Origin: Mesaphorura yosii
Lineage: Eukaryota > Arthropoda > Collembola > Poduromorpha > Tullbergiidae
Reading direction: 5' to 3'
Assembly (NCBI GenBank): GCA_009869945.1
Contig: WIXG01000091.1
Span: 62,001-126,000, forward strand
DNA length: 64,000 bases
The position numbers and the translations under genes were made by a program. Every line of letters starts with the position of its first letter. Positions within the stretch are counted from its first letter, which is position 1. Below, piece by piece: positions 11,701-23,297 of the stretch. The notes below the pieces were generated by a model, which saw nothing but the letters and a program-made list of their open reading frames with translations, ran no database searches and was not told where the DNA came from.

Positions 11701-12567
11701 GCTTGCAAATGCAAAATACGCTGCAAATCATGTGATGTTTGTGCTCATCGGTATTGGTGTACTTGTGGAGACAATGCAAACTTCTGTGTCCATGCTCATA
11801 AAGTTTGTTCGCATACGAAGCCGACGTCAGTTAAGATGGAAAGACCTGCAATAGTTGAACAAGAACCTGTCCTTGCTCAGTTAGTTGAGACCCAAGATTT
11901 TGCGAAGCTGGAAACTCAGCCAATCCCAATGGAAGAAGACTGGTTTGAGGAGGAAGAAGAGAACGATGAAGAGGAAGTGGAAGCGGAAGAAGTGCCTGAA
12001 GACCCACCTGCATGTGCGCCTGCTGAAGCTGAAATTTCGAAGGGAATAGAAGATGAAGAACCGGAGATTGTCAAGGCCGCATCGTTATCGCCCAGAAGGA
12101 CCCCAAAAAGAAATACTTTCGTGGAGCACACCGAAGCGTCCAAGACCTCCAAGATTAGCTCATTACCCGAACCCAACGCCAGTGAATCAGACCAACGAAG
12201 AACCTCATCCAGGATCAAACAGAAGGTGACAAGACCAATGGAGGGTGAGTTCGGAGCAGTTGCGCACAAAAAGGGAAGGAGAAACTCTAACTTAACACCT
12301 GAACCTCCTACACCTACAACGAATCATGTAGCAACTGTGACCGCATCCGCACCAGTCGCTGATCCTCCCGCTTCACCAAGCAAAGGAAGAAAACCCGGCC
12401 GACCACCAAAGAGACAAGTCGCGTCAGAGACGCATACGTCGCAGGATGACGTGATAGAGGAAATACAAAATCTGTTGTGCCGTCTTTCAAGTATTAAAGA
12501 TGAAAAAATGTTATCGGATATTAGGAGAAGAGTGAGTGATATCACAGGATCGCTTAGTTCTAGCTAA
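8716..12567 (+). CDS. Domesticated MULE transposase-like nuclear protein (C2H2 + FAR1/FLYWCH-like + MULE + SWIM + AT-hook)
   Basis: Exons 8716-9661, 9806-10162 and 10295-12567 join in frame (both junctions phase 1) into 1191 residues. The start ATG has G at -3 and +4. Seen in order: acidic run around 196-215; C2H2 finger C277-x4-C282-x12-H295-x4-H300; a Cys/His module at 317-480 (C352, C378, C384, H407, H410) like the FAR1/FLYWCH part of MULE proteins; VLFYK at 597-601 and a MULE DDE core at about 625-830; a cysteine cluster ending in a SWIM motif C923-x-C925-x6-C932-x-H934; an acidic tract at about 980-1005; an AT-hook (KPGRP, about 1134-1138); and a C-terminal helix from about 1152. In the core D650 and E814/E815 remain, but the middle acidic site reads Y-S-N-R-N (707-711) and the expected Cys-x-x-His is replaced. 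A host DNA-binding or regulatory role in the nucleus is inferred. There are no terminal inverted repeats that I can see, the gene has introns and no internal stops, so a live transposon is unlikely. Confidence 0.93.
9662..9805 (+). other. Intron 2, 144 bp, phase 1
   Basis: It has a GTAAGT donor at 9662-9667 and an AG acceptor at 9804-9805 after ...AAATCC. The G at 9661 joins AA at 9806 to make GAA, which keeps the frame. The intron separates the exon holding the C2H2 finger from the exon holding the FAR1/FLYWCH-like module. It therefore lies exactly between host-like N-terminal sequence and transposase-like sequence. Confidence 0.9.
10163..10294 (+). other. Intron 3, 132 bp, weak donor, phase 1
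   Basis: The donor reads AAG/GTTCGA, which fits poorly after the GT. The acceptor at 10293-10294 (TTTTAACAG) is ordinary. The join G+GT gives a glycine and continues from a ...KFDE-G-MSF context, which fits the family pattern across this position, so the intron is supported by frame and homology. A pol III B-box-like string, GGTTCGAATC, occurs near its 3' end, but no tRNA folds around it. Confidence 0.8.
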
Positions 12568-12657
12568 TACACTTGAACTGTGACAAATATCAACATGAAA
12601 CAATATTTTGTGACAAGAATGTCTTGTTTTCTGCGCTGAATGATTCAAGTTTTCTTA

Positions 12658-12663
12658 AATAAA
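12658..12663 (+). other. Poly(A) signal of the MULE-derived gene
   Basis: A canonical AATAAA lies about 90 bases after the TAA stop (12565-12567). It is the first such hexamer downstream, which suggests a short 3'UTR ending near 12680. Confidence 0.75.
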
Positions 12664-13076
12664 AATTTTAGCACAACTAAATTCTAAACATGCGACTGGG
12701 TCTACTTAATGCTTAATCGGTGGACGACTCGACTAGACCACCGCTCAAACTCTATTTTGGCCGGTTCATTAACTACAGTACAATAATCCGCATTGTAATA
12801 TTGGCATCATTGCTTCAGAAAACTCGTCCGTCGTGCTTTAATCTAGTTCCAAAAATATTTCCATTTGCTCGTTCACAAACACAGCATGTAGTCTTTTTCA
12901 TATTGGACTGGAAATGAAATTACCTTTTCACATGCACCCAAGCTGCCATTATTTGTGAATTTTCAGTCCATTTTACTACTGCTGGACAAAAGTTTTGCTT
13001 AAATTTTTATGTCTTTATACAATTTCTGTAGCTATCCGTATTTCACGACGACATAGGTCTTTTACTCTCCGCTTGC

Positions 13077-13159
13077 TCAGCGCAGTAATCGATTATCTAC
13101 ATGCGAACTGCCCGGTTCCTTCTCCAAGCCGGCCAGCGTGCCTTCGTAAAACATCTTTG
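13077..13159 (-). other. Possible small exon, acceptor directly before an ATG
   Basis: On the minus strand a good acceptor (pyrimidine-rich tract ending TACCTACAG, AG at 13161-13160) is followed after five bases by ATG at 13154. The frame reads 25 codons, beginning MFYEGTLAGL, to a TGA at 13079-13077. The patch is GC-richer than its surroundings. No good donor precedes the stop, and I recognise no family. It could be a terminal exon, a 5' exon of an unseen gene, or chance. Confidence 0.15.
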
Positions 13160-16100
13160 CTGTAGGTAATTCGATTTAGGAAAAGATAAATCTACGATCC
13201 ACACGTTCGAATCCGACTCTGACGGCGGAACGCAGCAGCCATCAGGCAAGTCCATGTCCAAGTGCTTCAAAATCGCTTTGAGTTTTTGGTTATGCTCAAG
13301 TGCACAAGCACAAAGTGACGGTACATTTTCTGCTGCCCGGCTCTGTTGCACAATCCGTATTCCGTATCAAATCTAGAGAACCTATGCACGTTCTATTGAT
13401 TTTATCTTCAGGTCTCAAGTTTGGAGGTTCCAACAAATCGCGGTGGCGAATTCGGGCTAAGGCTACCTGGGATTGATTTCACGAATGAATAAAATATTTT
13501 GTGCTGGACTCGTCTCGAATCTCCAGAAATCTTTCTGGTCTCTGCTCGCTCCCATGTGTTGCGAAATCTTTTCCTATGCAAGGCAGTTTGGAAGTCTCTC
13601 ATCTTTCGTGATGAACAAGAATTAAAGAAATCGTGTATCGCACTGGAGTGGTCGTGGCGTGCGTGCGCCTGAACAATTTTCAGATCGTCCTAAAGTGTGA
13701 TTTTCTTCACCTCTGATTCTGACGCTGAACATGATTGAAAGCAACACTTCGCTCCGGTCGCCGGTCATGGTTTCCTAAGTGTTGTACTCAATTTGGTAAA
13801 CCCTGAACGAAGGTAATGAATGAATGAATTGATCCTGACAGGCGCTAATACGTACATGGATGGCGAAGGATTCGTTCAGAGTGCAGGTTATCGTGACGTA
13901 TTAAGTGCATGATTATGTTCAATGTTCTTTTTTACCTTGGCTTCCTGAAAGTAGCCTTGTCTTACAGTATGCACTGTAAAAGACAGGCTGAGGCTGTCTA
14001 CCTACTGCCCGCAATTGATTTTGATCCTGCATGCAGGAGCTCTGGACGAGTTAACACTTCAGAAGCGAAATGAAATGCGAATGCGAGCTTGTGCCGAGCC
14101 TCGACTTCGGTTGTGGTTGGAGTACTAATAAGAGTTAGCACCACCGGAGAAAGAAAGTTGAGCAAAACGAAGGAGCCGATTACGTACATAGTCTACGTGT
14201 CACGCTGCATTAATTTAGAAAATCAAAGTGAAAGCTTTTCTTACACTTTACCACTTTACTTTCTATTCTCGGGCAGTCTCCCTTCAATTTTTTTCTTTCT
14301 TTCTCCAGCCCAACAGGATTCTTACACACTGGCACTTTCTTTAGCAAATTCAGCCTTCTGTGGCGCCAATTCGAATCCTTCACTCATCCTGTATGCGGAT
14401 ACGTGCTAAACGAATTCAATCTCGTCAGCGTTGCAAACTTCAAAGCTCGCTTCAAAGAATTTTCAAATCCACTGCATGCCAGACCGCACGCAAGTTTCGT
14501 GGAACGTGGATGCAAATGCTTACACCAAGTATATTGTAAAGTATTAAGTACGAGAAATGCAAGCTGCGTGCTGCTTATTGATCGGATGTGTTGTTCTCCA
14601 CTTGCACCAAGTCGGCCATGATCTATAAAATCTTATTTGAACCATTTATCGTCCAACCCTTTCATTCACACGAATTTCTTCAAGTCGGATTTGTTTCAGC
14701 ACAGAAATTCCAAATTCACTAGAAGCTTTATGTCAAGCATTGTCGTGTGCTAATGGCGAGTGGGCACCAAAAGCAGCAGCAGTTTGAACAGAAACAGTTA
14801 TGCTTCATGTGAGCTTTACCACGCAAAAGGCATAACGCACAAGATTACTGAGCCTGCTCTGCAATCCACAATATGAAAATATTCGCAGAGAAAGTTGGGT
14901 CAGAGTTGCAGAAACTTTTACCAGTCCCTCACAATGTGTGAACACGAACAAACTTCATCGCACTCAGAACTGCCGTAACATAAAATAAGTTCAGCACTAA
15001 CCAGTACAATATAGTACATCCTACATATATTGAAAAACTTGAGACACATTAATAACAGTGTAAAATATATGTGTGCTTCTGAAGTCCCAGTGTTTGAAAC
15101 CTCTCTCATTTTGTAATTTTGCAGCTTGCAGTCCGTGGAAAAATAACAAATACGCACGCATTTGGCAATTCCAAAGTTGAACCCGTGAAATATAAAATAT
15201 GGAGATTCGACTTCTAGATTTTACAGTTTGTTGAGAACTGTCGTCGGCTATCGAGTATAATCAAGCGTTTTACCATCGCCGTGGTCAACGTCATTCCCTG
15301 CTATTTTTAAAATTGCTTTGAGTGTGACGGTACAGTCGAATTCGATTCCAACCAACTCTTGTGATGTCGACTCCATTGTGCTCTTCCGACACGGCACGGT
15401 CAGTTACAATGTCAGTGGCAGCACGCAGCAGGCACTCACTAGCACTGATAATATCAGAATTTCAATAAAGGAATGGCCAGCTCAAAACTCAAAAGGCAGC
15501 CCAGAGGCTAGTAGAGGACAAAGCGCACGCTGCCGCACAGTGTGCAGCATCTGTTTCCTAGTACGCACTTTCGCTTTGACTTTCACTTTGCGTTTTTGCG
15601 TTTTGTGAAAAGCTTGCTTGCATATTGTTACTGTAGCCGATCCGTGCCTTTCTTGCGCAAGCAGAACAGAAGCAGAGGAATTTTGATTCTCGCAACGAGT
15701 TCTCATTATACCCTTAATATTCTCCGTAAGTTCACAAAGATCAGTTCAAAAACTTTCGCTATTACTTTGTAGTTTTCGAATATAAATTGTGTCATGTAAT
15801 ATTCGCTGGTTCGTGTGGAGAGAAGAGCTGAACACTTGTATCTTACAAAGTGCGTGGTGCATGGAGAAAAATTGTGCAATTCTAGGTTGATTAAATTTTG
15901 CTGCCCCTCAGCGCCCTTTTGCCCAACTGCACTACTGCTTTTGGTGAAACTTGGATTGCAATATCTTCAGCGTGAAGTTACATTATAAATTGAACCGCCT
16001 TGATGTACGCTGAACATCCGGAGTCAGCGAAAGGGTGAAGTAGCAACTAGCAAGTAGCAAGGCGACTATAGTCTAGTGTCCTAATCATTATCCACCGCCG

Positions 16101-16383
16101 CACTTCTCGTAACCGTCGCCCGCCCTCGGCCTCTCTGTCCTTGTGTGGGCGATGAAGGAAATTGTGTTCATCATTTTATTTATGATAAATTTGTGGTGAC
16201 AAGTTGCCGTGTTCCAATTTATAAGATGGGGAACATGGCTTTTTACTTTCCATTTTCATTTTGGTCACTCTCTTGCCCATTAAGACCAGTCGGCCGAGAT
16301 GGTCAGGCACAGTCGGGCCAAGACAGTGAGATAACTTTATTTATGTTCATTTGAAATGTGTTTTGCTGCCTGCATGCCCGGTA

Positions 16384-16398
16384 CCATGCCATGCCATG
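16384..16398. repeat. (CCATG)3 pentamer repeat
   Basis: Three exact tandem copies of CCATG. Related arrays of CCATG/GGCAT or CATTG occur at 18957-18982, 23281-23297, 38311-38339, 41521-41547, 58521-58543 and 59433-59454, on either strand. They look like one family of short pentameric microsatellites scattered through the non-coding DNA. Confidence 0.8.
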
Positions 16399-18956
16399 AC
16401 CAGACTGCGCTACTTGGGCAAATAAGCTCGGAGTATTGAACCTACTTTTCATCTGGTCTTGTGGGTTAGGGCAGTGTCATGCCCGTGCCACTGCCAACTC
16501 CAGTTTACGCCAAACCATGGATTGAATAAACCACAAGAAAGACCTTTATGCCAGCATAAAACAAGTGAAAGTATAGCAGTCCAGCTCGGGCTCGGCGAAA
16601 GAAGGAAACAAAATTGAGACGAAGAGGATTCATTTTCTAAATCCCACTTTTTCATTTCACTCTCAGTAATGCAGTTGAACTAATACTAATTCCCAGCCTA
16701 CTCCAGAGCACGACGGTCCTTGCACTTGGACAGGACAGTCGCCACGCCACGGCCACAATGGCACTGGCACTGCCATTGCCTGGTATCAAAATATAAATTA
16801 CGGGGAAGAAAACAAGGAGACAACCCATACTTTATTACATTTAACAAAATAGAGAGAAACACTACAAACATCCATTATCTATTTTCAGGGTGAACGGACA
16901 GGGCCCGGGCTAGTGGCACAGCCCGAAATCAAAACGGGCTATTCGGTTCTGGTATTTCACAATGGTCATGGCTTTGCGACGCAGACAGATTTTAGCAAGC
17001 AAGAGGACCGTGCACTCATCTATCTTGAATTCAACACAAAGCCCCGACACGAAAAAGAGACTGATCAGCAAGTGAACAAAACTACGAATCATCATCATCA
17101 ATGGCTTATTTACTTGTGCTGTAATGCAATAGTGAATAGCGAATAGAGCAAGTGAGCGAGTTTTGTCCATTCGGTCGGTCAGCCAAAAAAGAAATTTATA
17201 AAAGTGGTATTTAATTTATATGTACGCACTTGGCCACGGCTGGGCTGGGCTTAGCACAAGCATGTTGTCTGTGTTTAGTCAATAATGAGAAATATAGCCA
17301 GCCGCGCAGGCAAGCAGTCGAAGCGTACACTGCGTACATCGTATCTTAGTTGACTGTGATTTATCTCACGAGTGCGTACGAAAACAGAACTGAAAGTAAC
17401 AAATTGCATTGCCGTATTTCATCGCACAAATTTACCAACTGGCCGTATAACAATTACATGAAAGTGAGCCTCCTTAAATTACTTAATTTGGGCGAAGCTT
17501 GTTCGTTAGTCTACTGAAGAACAAGAACTTTGTACGTACGGAATTAGAAGGCAGGTAAAGAAACTCTTGTCATGATCAGTAATCGACGCATTTTCCGTGA
17601 ATTACTTCTTCTTCCTCGACCTGAGATGAATTACACATGATCTTTTGCGCTGCACTGCATTTGTCTTGGTTTAATCTTAGCAGTAGTTTTACTTACATGC
17701 GATATATTAAACATACACCGGAACAAGCACTAATAAGAAAATTACATGCTCACGAAAGAAAATGCTTCTTCTTTGCTGTTTTCTACGTCCGTCGGCAACC
17801 GCTTAAGATTGAGATTAAAAGCAGTGGAATAATATTAGCTCAATTCGTTGCGTTGCGTGCTCGCAATGTTTCGCTTTCTTGTGTTGCTACTTTCTTTCAT
17901 CTGAAGTCTCGTCCTCTCTTACCAAACTTGTAATGCTAGTCTTTACCGCACCGGACAAAACTTCTGAGGCGGCAGGAAATCTAATCTCTTCCACGAGCCG
18001 CTTGCTTCGGAAAATGCTTAAGGAAAGTCATGCTACGCGACTATACGCGCCTTTCGCAAACTGTAACGATGGTCTGGCCTTGTGGCCGTGGTTTAGCAAT
18101 GCCGTGGAAGTGCGTGCACCAGAAAAGCAACGCAATCACGACGTGATGAAGTAGAAGAAACATATTGCCACTTATTCCAAAAACTATTCCGCCTTAGATG
18201 CCGTGCGCACTCAAACTGCATTGTACTGCGAATCCTTCAGTTAATTATAAAGCTAAGCAGTAAGTTCCTCAACTTATCTATGATTAAAATCTTGCTGTCT
18301 GTCGATTTGAAGTTGAAGGTTGTCGAAATTAATTAAAGCGCATTTCAATTTAGCCCACTGCATCAAAACGAAGTGCATCGCATTCTTTGAGTTGGTTGGC
18401 TCAACTGAATTTATCAGCGAATACGGAAAAAGGAACGGGAGTTACGCAAAAGGCAAAACGCAATATACGCAGGCAGGGTAGGAGACACTATTTCAATAAG
18501 AATTACCGCGTGTCTCCTCGTGTCGTGTGTCGTTTTCGTTCTCGTATCTACTTTGCTGATGGATTGTTGTCACTGCACTGCATCTTCCATTTTCAATGTT
18601 CAGAAAGAGATATTCTATGTTATTTCAACATTATAGGGATTCCATTCAAATCTATTGTGCTGGGATATTCTATTACCAATGTCACTTACCTCACTCACAA
18701 AACATTTTCCTATTTTTGGTATCGCGTATCACAGACGCATGAACATGTGCGTTTCTATGTAAATTCAGCCACTACACAACGCACACTGGCCGTGCTATGC
18801 ACATGCCATCGCTGAATTTTTCTATTTTGAGGAAAGCGTTCTATTTTTCTCAGAGGTTTGCCCTGTCAGGATTTTCCATTCGCAATCCCGAATTCGGTAC
18901 ATATTACGGTACATGTATAATATATTATTGTGCAATATCACTTTCCTTTGCGTACA

Positions 18957-18982
18957 ATGCCATGCCATGCCATGTGCCATGG
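18957..18982. repeat. (ATGCC)n pentamer repeat, over three units
   Basis: Three full units of ATGCC plus ATG, then a diverged copy ending in CCATGG. It is the same motif family as at 16384-16398. Confidence 0.8.
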
Positions 18983-21900
18983 TTTATCCTTTCCTTACCT
19001 TCGCCGCCTTGCCTTGTGCCTTCTCATCATATATTGTAGATATGGATATGGCTACTCAGTCACTTTCTCAATTTCATTTCTCGTCGTCTATCTTCTCACA
19101 ATGCGCCCGTGTACTCACGTCTGACAAGTCAAAGCGACAAAGAAAGTCTGAACTCTCAATTTCGCATATCCACAAAATAAGCAATGGCAAAAAATAAGCT
19201 GGTTCATCTTACGTTACTCAGTGCGGGTACTTCTTATTTGTCGTATCGTATGCACAAACGCGAATACGTGCACGGCACGGACGGTGACGACTCAATGCAG
19301 AGTGGGACGACGAATGGCTTAGCGTAAGCTTCGGCGAAATAATAAAAGAAAACATTTTCTTATAAGGATCTCAGTGTTAAAATAATGTACAAGGAAATCA
19401 AGATCGAAGTCGCAGTCACAGTAGACAGACGCTCTGTCTTTCGTCTTCCCTTTCGCGAAGCAATAGAAAGATAAGGAACTGCGAAGCCCTGAGATGAGAA
19501 ATTGGATTTATATTTTGCCTTACAGCAGCTGCACAAATCGCAAATAAAAACTAGCAAAAATTCAAATTGCTTTCACTTTCATACACGCACAGCAAGTTGA
19601 GAATATGCAGAGCGAAATCGTATATTAATGCTCCACAACTTCTTGGTCTTTGTGCATAGCTTCTGTAGCACAATCTCCGAAACTTATTCCCTTGGGCCAT
19701 ACGCGAGTCTCCGACTGAACCGAAAGGCTCAGGCTCAATATTCCTCCCATGAAATCAGAGAAATTTCTGCAATATTTTGAAAAATTCATTTTAAAAGACG
19801 AATATGAACAAGACGAAGACGCAAATACAATCTGAGTGAACATCTCTGACGATCAAAGCTCTGCTCTTGGTGCTTCGTCAAAATCCATGATAACAACGAC
19901 CACAGAAGAAGAAAGAATGTGAACGTTCGTAGATCAGATTATTTCGATCTAGTAAACGTATTGGGATTCGCGGTTCGTCGTCCCTGCTGGAAGAGGAAGT
20001 CTGGTTCATGCAATATGCATGCTGCGAGCGAGTAGCTCAGAGTCCGACAGTCTCGATTGTAATACATCATTTGTCATTTTATTGTCAAATAACGATTCAT
20101 CAGAGATTTGATTATGGATGCTTCTACATGATTGAGAGTCCTGGACGATCTCACAATTTCAGAATCACGTAACTGGGACGACTTCTAGTCTCTTCTGCTC
20201 TCTAAAGTGATAATCCTCGTCAGAACACAACTGTGTAGAAAGGGAACCGAGCAGTGTTTGGTGAAAATGAGGACAGTGTAGCAAAAAGCATGCAAAAAAT
20301 AAGAGAAATGTTTTTGCTAAAAGACAAGACTCACTTTTACTGTACATTTGTGTAATATATAATATTATGGATCCTTTCGTTTCTGTTTCTTGGAACACGA
20401 CCAAAAAGCATAAAGTGAAAGTGAACCAGTTTTTATTTTTACTTTCTCTTCTCTTTCTCAGTTTCTGCTCTCGGTTTAGCTTGTTCATTCGCACGATGAA
20501 CAGTGCAAAAGTTCATTTGTAAAAACCTTGGTTCCCGTTCTGGTTCATCTGCTCTGCTGCACCTTCACAAGGGCAAGAGCCGGGCGACGACTCCGCGTCT
20601 CACCTCCACAGCAATGCAAGACCCGTCCTTACCCACATGCTTTGGCCTGTTATTGTTATTATTCCAAATCCGTTACTTAAATTTTATATTAGCCATATCT
20701 TCTGCTTCTGCTTGTATGACTTGTGCCTGTGTGTGTCTGCTTCTCTCTTTAATCATAAGGCCCGTGCTCCTCTGACTCTCTTTGTCTTATGGTAAAAAGT
20801 CATCTCCAACATTTTTCTTATATTTTTATGCCTCGCGACTTATTATTACTTTTTAAGTCAACTCAGCGCTTCTTCCTTTCTCCGTGACTCGTAACTTGGA
20901 TTCTTTCGTGCCATGCTCCTCGGCATATTACATAAAATATAATAATAATATAGTTTATTCTGCAAACGGCATTTCATTTCTTACGTCGCTCGCTACTTTG
21001 AATCTTTTTTCAAGGGATTCTTCTGTCCGATCGTAAAGTAATAAATGAAATAAAAAAGAATTCGCAGAAGAAAAAGTTTTGGTGGCCGTAATACTGTGGG
21101 GCCGTTGCTTGGATATCAGCTTTCTTCAGCGCAACGTAGCATGGCTGTAATAACAATACACGAGCTAGATTATGCTACATAAGGACTTAACCGAAGCTAA
21201 AGAAAAGATGACACAGAAAAGAAGAAAGACAAAAAGTCTCGTGTGCATGCAAGAGTACGTAAGTTGAACATTCAAGAAAATGTTTATGTTCTCATTTTAT
21301 GAGTCCAGGCCCTTACCAAGTCCTGGACTTCTCTGCACAGCGGCCCGACAGTGTATAAATCTGTTAGCTGATGAATGGAAGGGTATAAAATGCAGCCAGC
21401 TAGTGAGCTTGAACTCTTTTTTATTACTCTGTATCACTTTTATACGCTTGGGTACTCGGAAAAAGCTTAAACAGCAAAATATATTATTCTGGAAATATTT
21501 TTGAGTCGTAAAACTTTTCCATCGCCGTCACCGAGCACAGCCGGACTTGTGTGAGGCACTTTGGCTTTGTGCGGAGTATGACTTTGACTTTTCTAATTAG
21601 CTTCATGGCAAACACACGTGAACACGAATGTTAGGCCCATTCTCAGATTCTCGCAATCGCCCAGCGGATTTAATAGCCACAAAGTTTGAAAGGCATTGAA
21701 AATATGATTCCAATTTTTCATTTTGCTAAGTGGAAGTCATGTTTTATGGTAATGCGGATGTTTATGCCACCGCTTTCAGCGTTCATATGCTTATTGCGAT
21801 TCCATTGTTCATTGTGACATGAATTTTTTTATACATGATTTATTCTAAAAGTTATGTTGCGCTGCTTTAAAGTGAATGGAGACACGGGGCCGTAAACTTA

Positions 21901-23280
21901 TTGTAAAATTGAACGCATGCATTGCAATAGCAATTACATTAAATAGGCTTTCCATGTCCGCACTTCTGTGTTGAGTTGAGGACGTCGTAAAAACCTGAGC
22001 ATTTAAATCTCAGACGCGTTGATGTGCCCTGGGTGGCAGAGATATGAACTTGTAAACGAAATATTTATGACTGAAATACGATGCAAACCCTTTTCTTGTA
22101 AAGAGCCTGAATATTGGTGGCTAATGTGAGCGCTCAGCAGTTCACACACCCATTTTAAAAGAATTTACGCTAATTTATTTACAAATTATTTACATTGCGC
22201 TCATCCCACCGCGAAGCAATATCAGGCAATCAAGTTTCCTTAAATGCGAGTTTGTGACTTTGAAATGGGTGTAGTCGTGTTGTAGTTGTTTGGGGCCAAG
22301 TGCCAAGAAAAATATACCGAGAATATGCAGCTTGCAGCTCGAGTGCAATTTCCATTGCACTCTCTTATATTACCGAAAAATTCAGCGTGAAATTGGAGAG
22401 CAAATAGTTGACAAATTCAAGTGAAAATATTCAAGTGCTGAATGATGGCCTCTGCACCAAGTCGAATGCAGTCGAACTTTGGAAAATAGGCAGAAAGGAC
22501 TGCAACTATGCATATACACCAAGCAAGTCAAAGAACTTTTGTTGCCAGAAAATGGAAAACAGTTCCACGTTGCTGTTATGCAGCAGCATGGCATTCGTAG
22601 TGAAAGATATGATCTCGAAAAAATAAGTCAAACAAGTTGAAAAGAGGTTTAGTGCTTTAAAAGAAAGCCCAAGCAGCTCATTTATCACTCCCTTAATGAA
22701 TGACGACTAGTTCACTGCCTTCAAGCGCATACATTTTGCGTTAGTGAAAAGCCATCAATTCCACCGGAAAGACAAATCTTTTAGTTCAACAACTCGCACT
22801 GCACTTCTCACCGCATTCACAATTTAACAAGAATCGTGGTCCAGAATCTGGAAACCTACCGTACATTTTAACCGTACTTTCTGCAAGTTTCTGCAAAGGT
22901 ATGGTCATTGTATCAAGTCGAAGGAGGTATCAATCCGACCTTGTCATTGAGAAAGGTCGATCGCCCATGCTGATATCAGAAATCATTGTCAAAATGAACC
23001 GGCAATAAATTACTGTGCACTTAATTCAGATGATGAGGGATGATCACCAGAAGGCAATGCACTAAAAGTAGGAACACCAAATCTCACCAATTAATTCTAC
23101 CACACATTCCCATGATTCCAACAGGCCGTAAAGTTCATTCAGTTCGTAATGTGGATGCGAGTGTGAATGTGAGCACTTAATTTGAATGTATAAATTACGG
23201 CCACCACATATTGGTTAAGCCTTTGGTCTGAGTTTTACCGTACAAATTATATCGTAAGCGCAGGAATGTGGTAGCTGCCA

Positions 23281-23297
23281 CATTGCATTGCATTGCA
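23281..23297. repeat. (CATTG)3 pentamer repeat
   Basis: Three tandem copies of CATTG followed by CA. The unit differs from the CCATG family by a single-base change when aligned in register. Confidence 0.75.

Noticed and set aside
8700-12700. Active MULE transposon with terminal inverted repeats
   Set aside because: I found no inverted repeats flanking the gene, it has introns, and the catalytic site looks broken.
12718-12743. Hairpin CGGTGG...CCACCG just after the gene, as a terminator
   Set aside because: The stem is only six pairs with a 14-base loop, and a eukaryotic gene ends by poly(A) processing, for which AATAAA is present.
13200-13235. Second tRNA-like string CGTTCGAATCC
   Set aside because: No pairing for a T stem and no matching acceptor stem.
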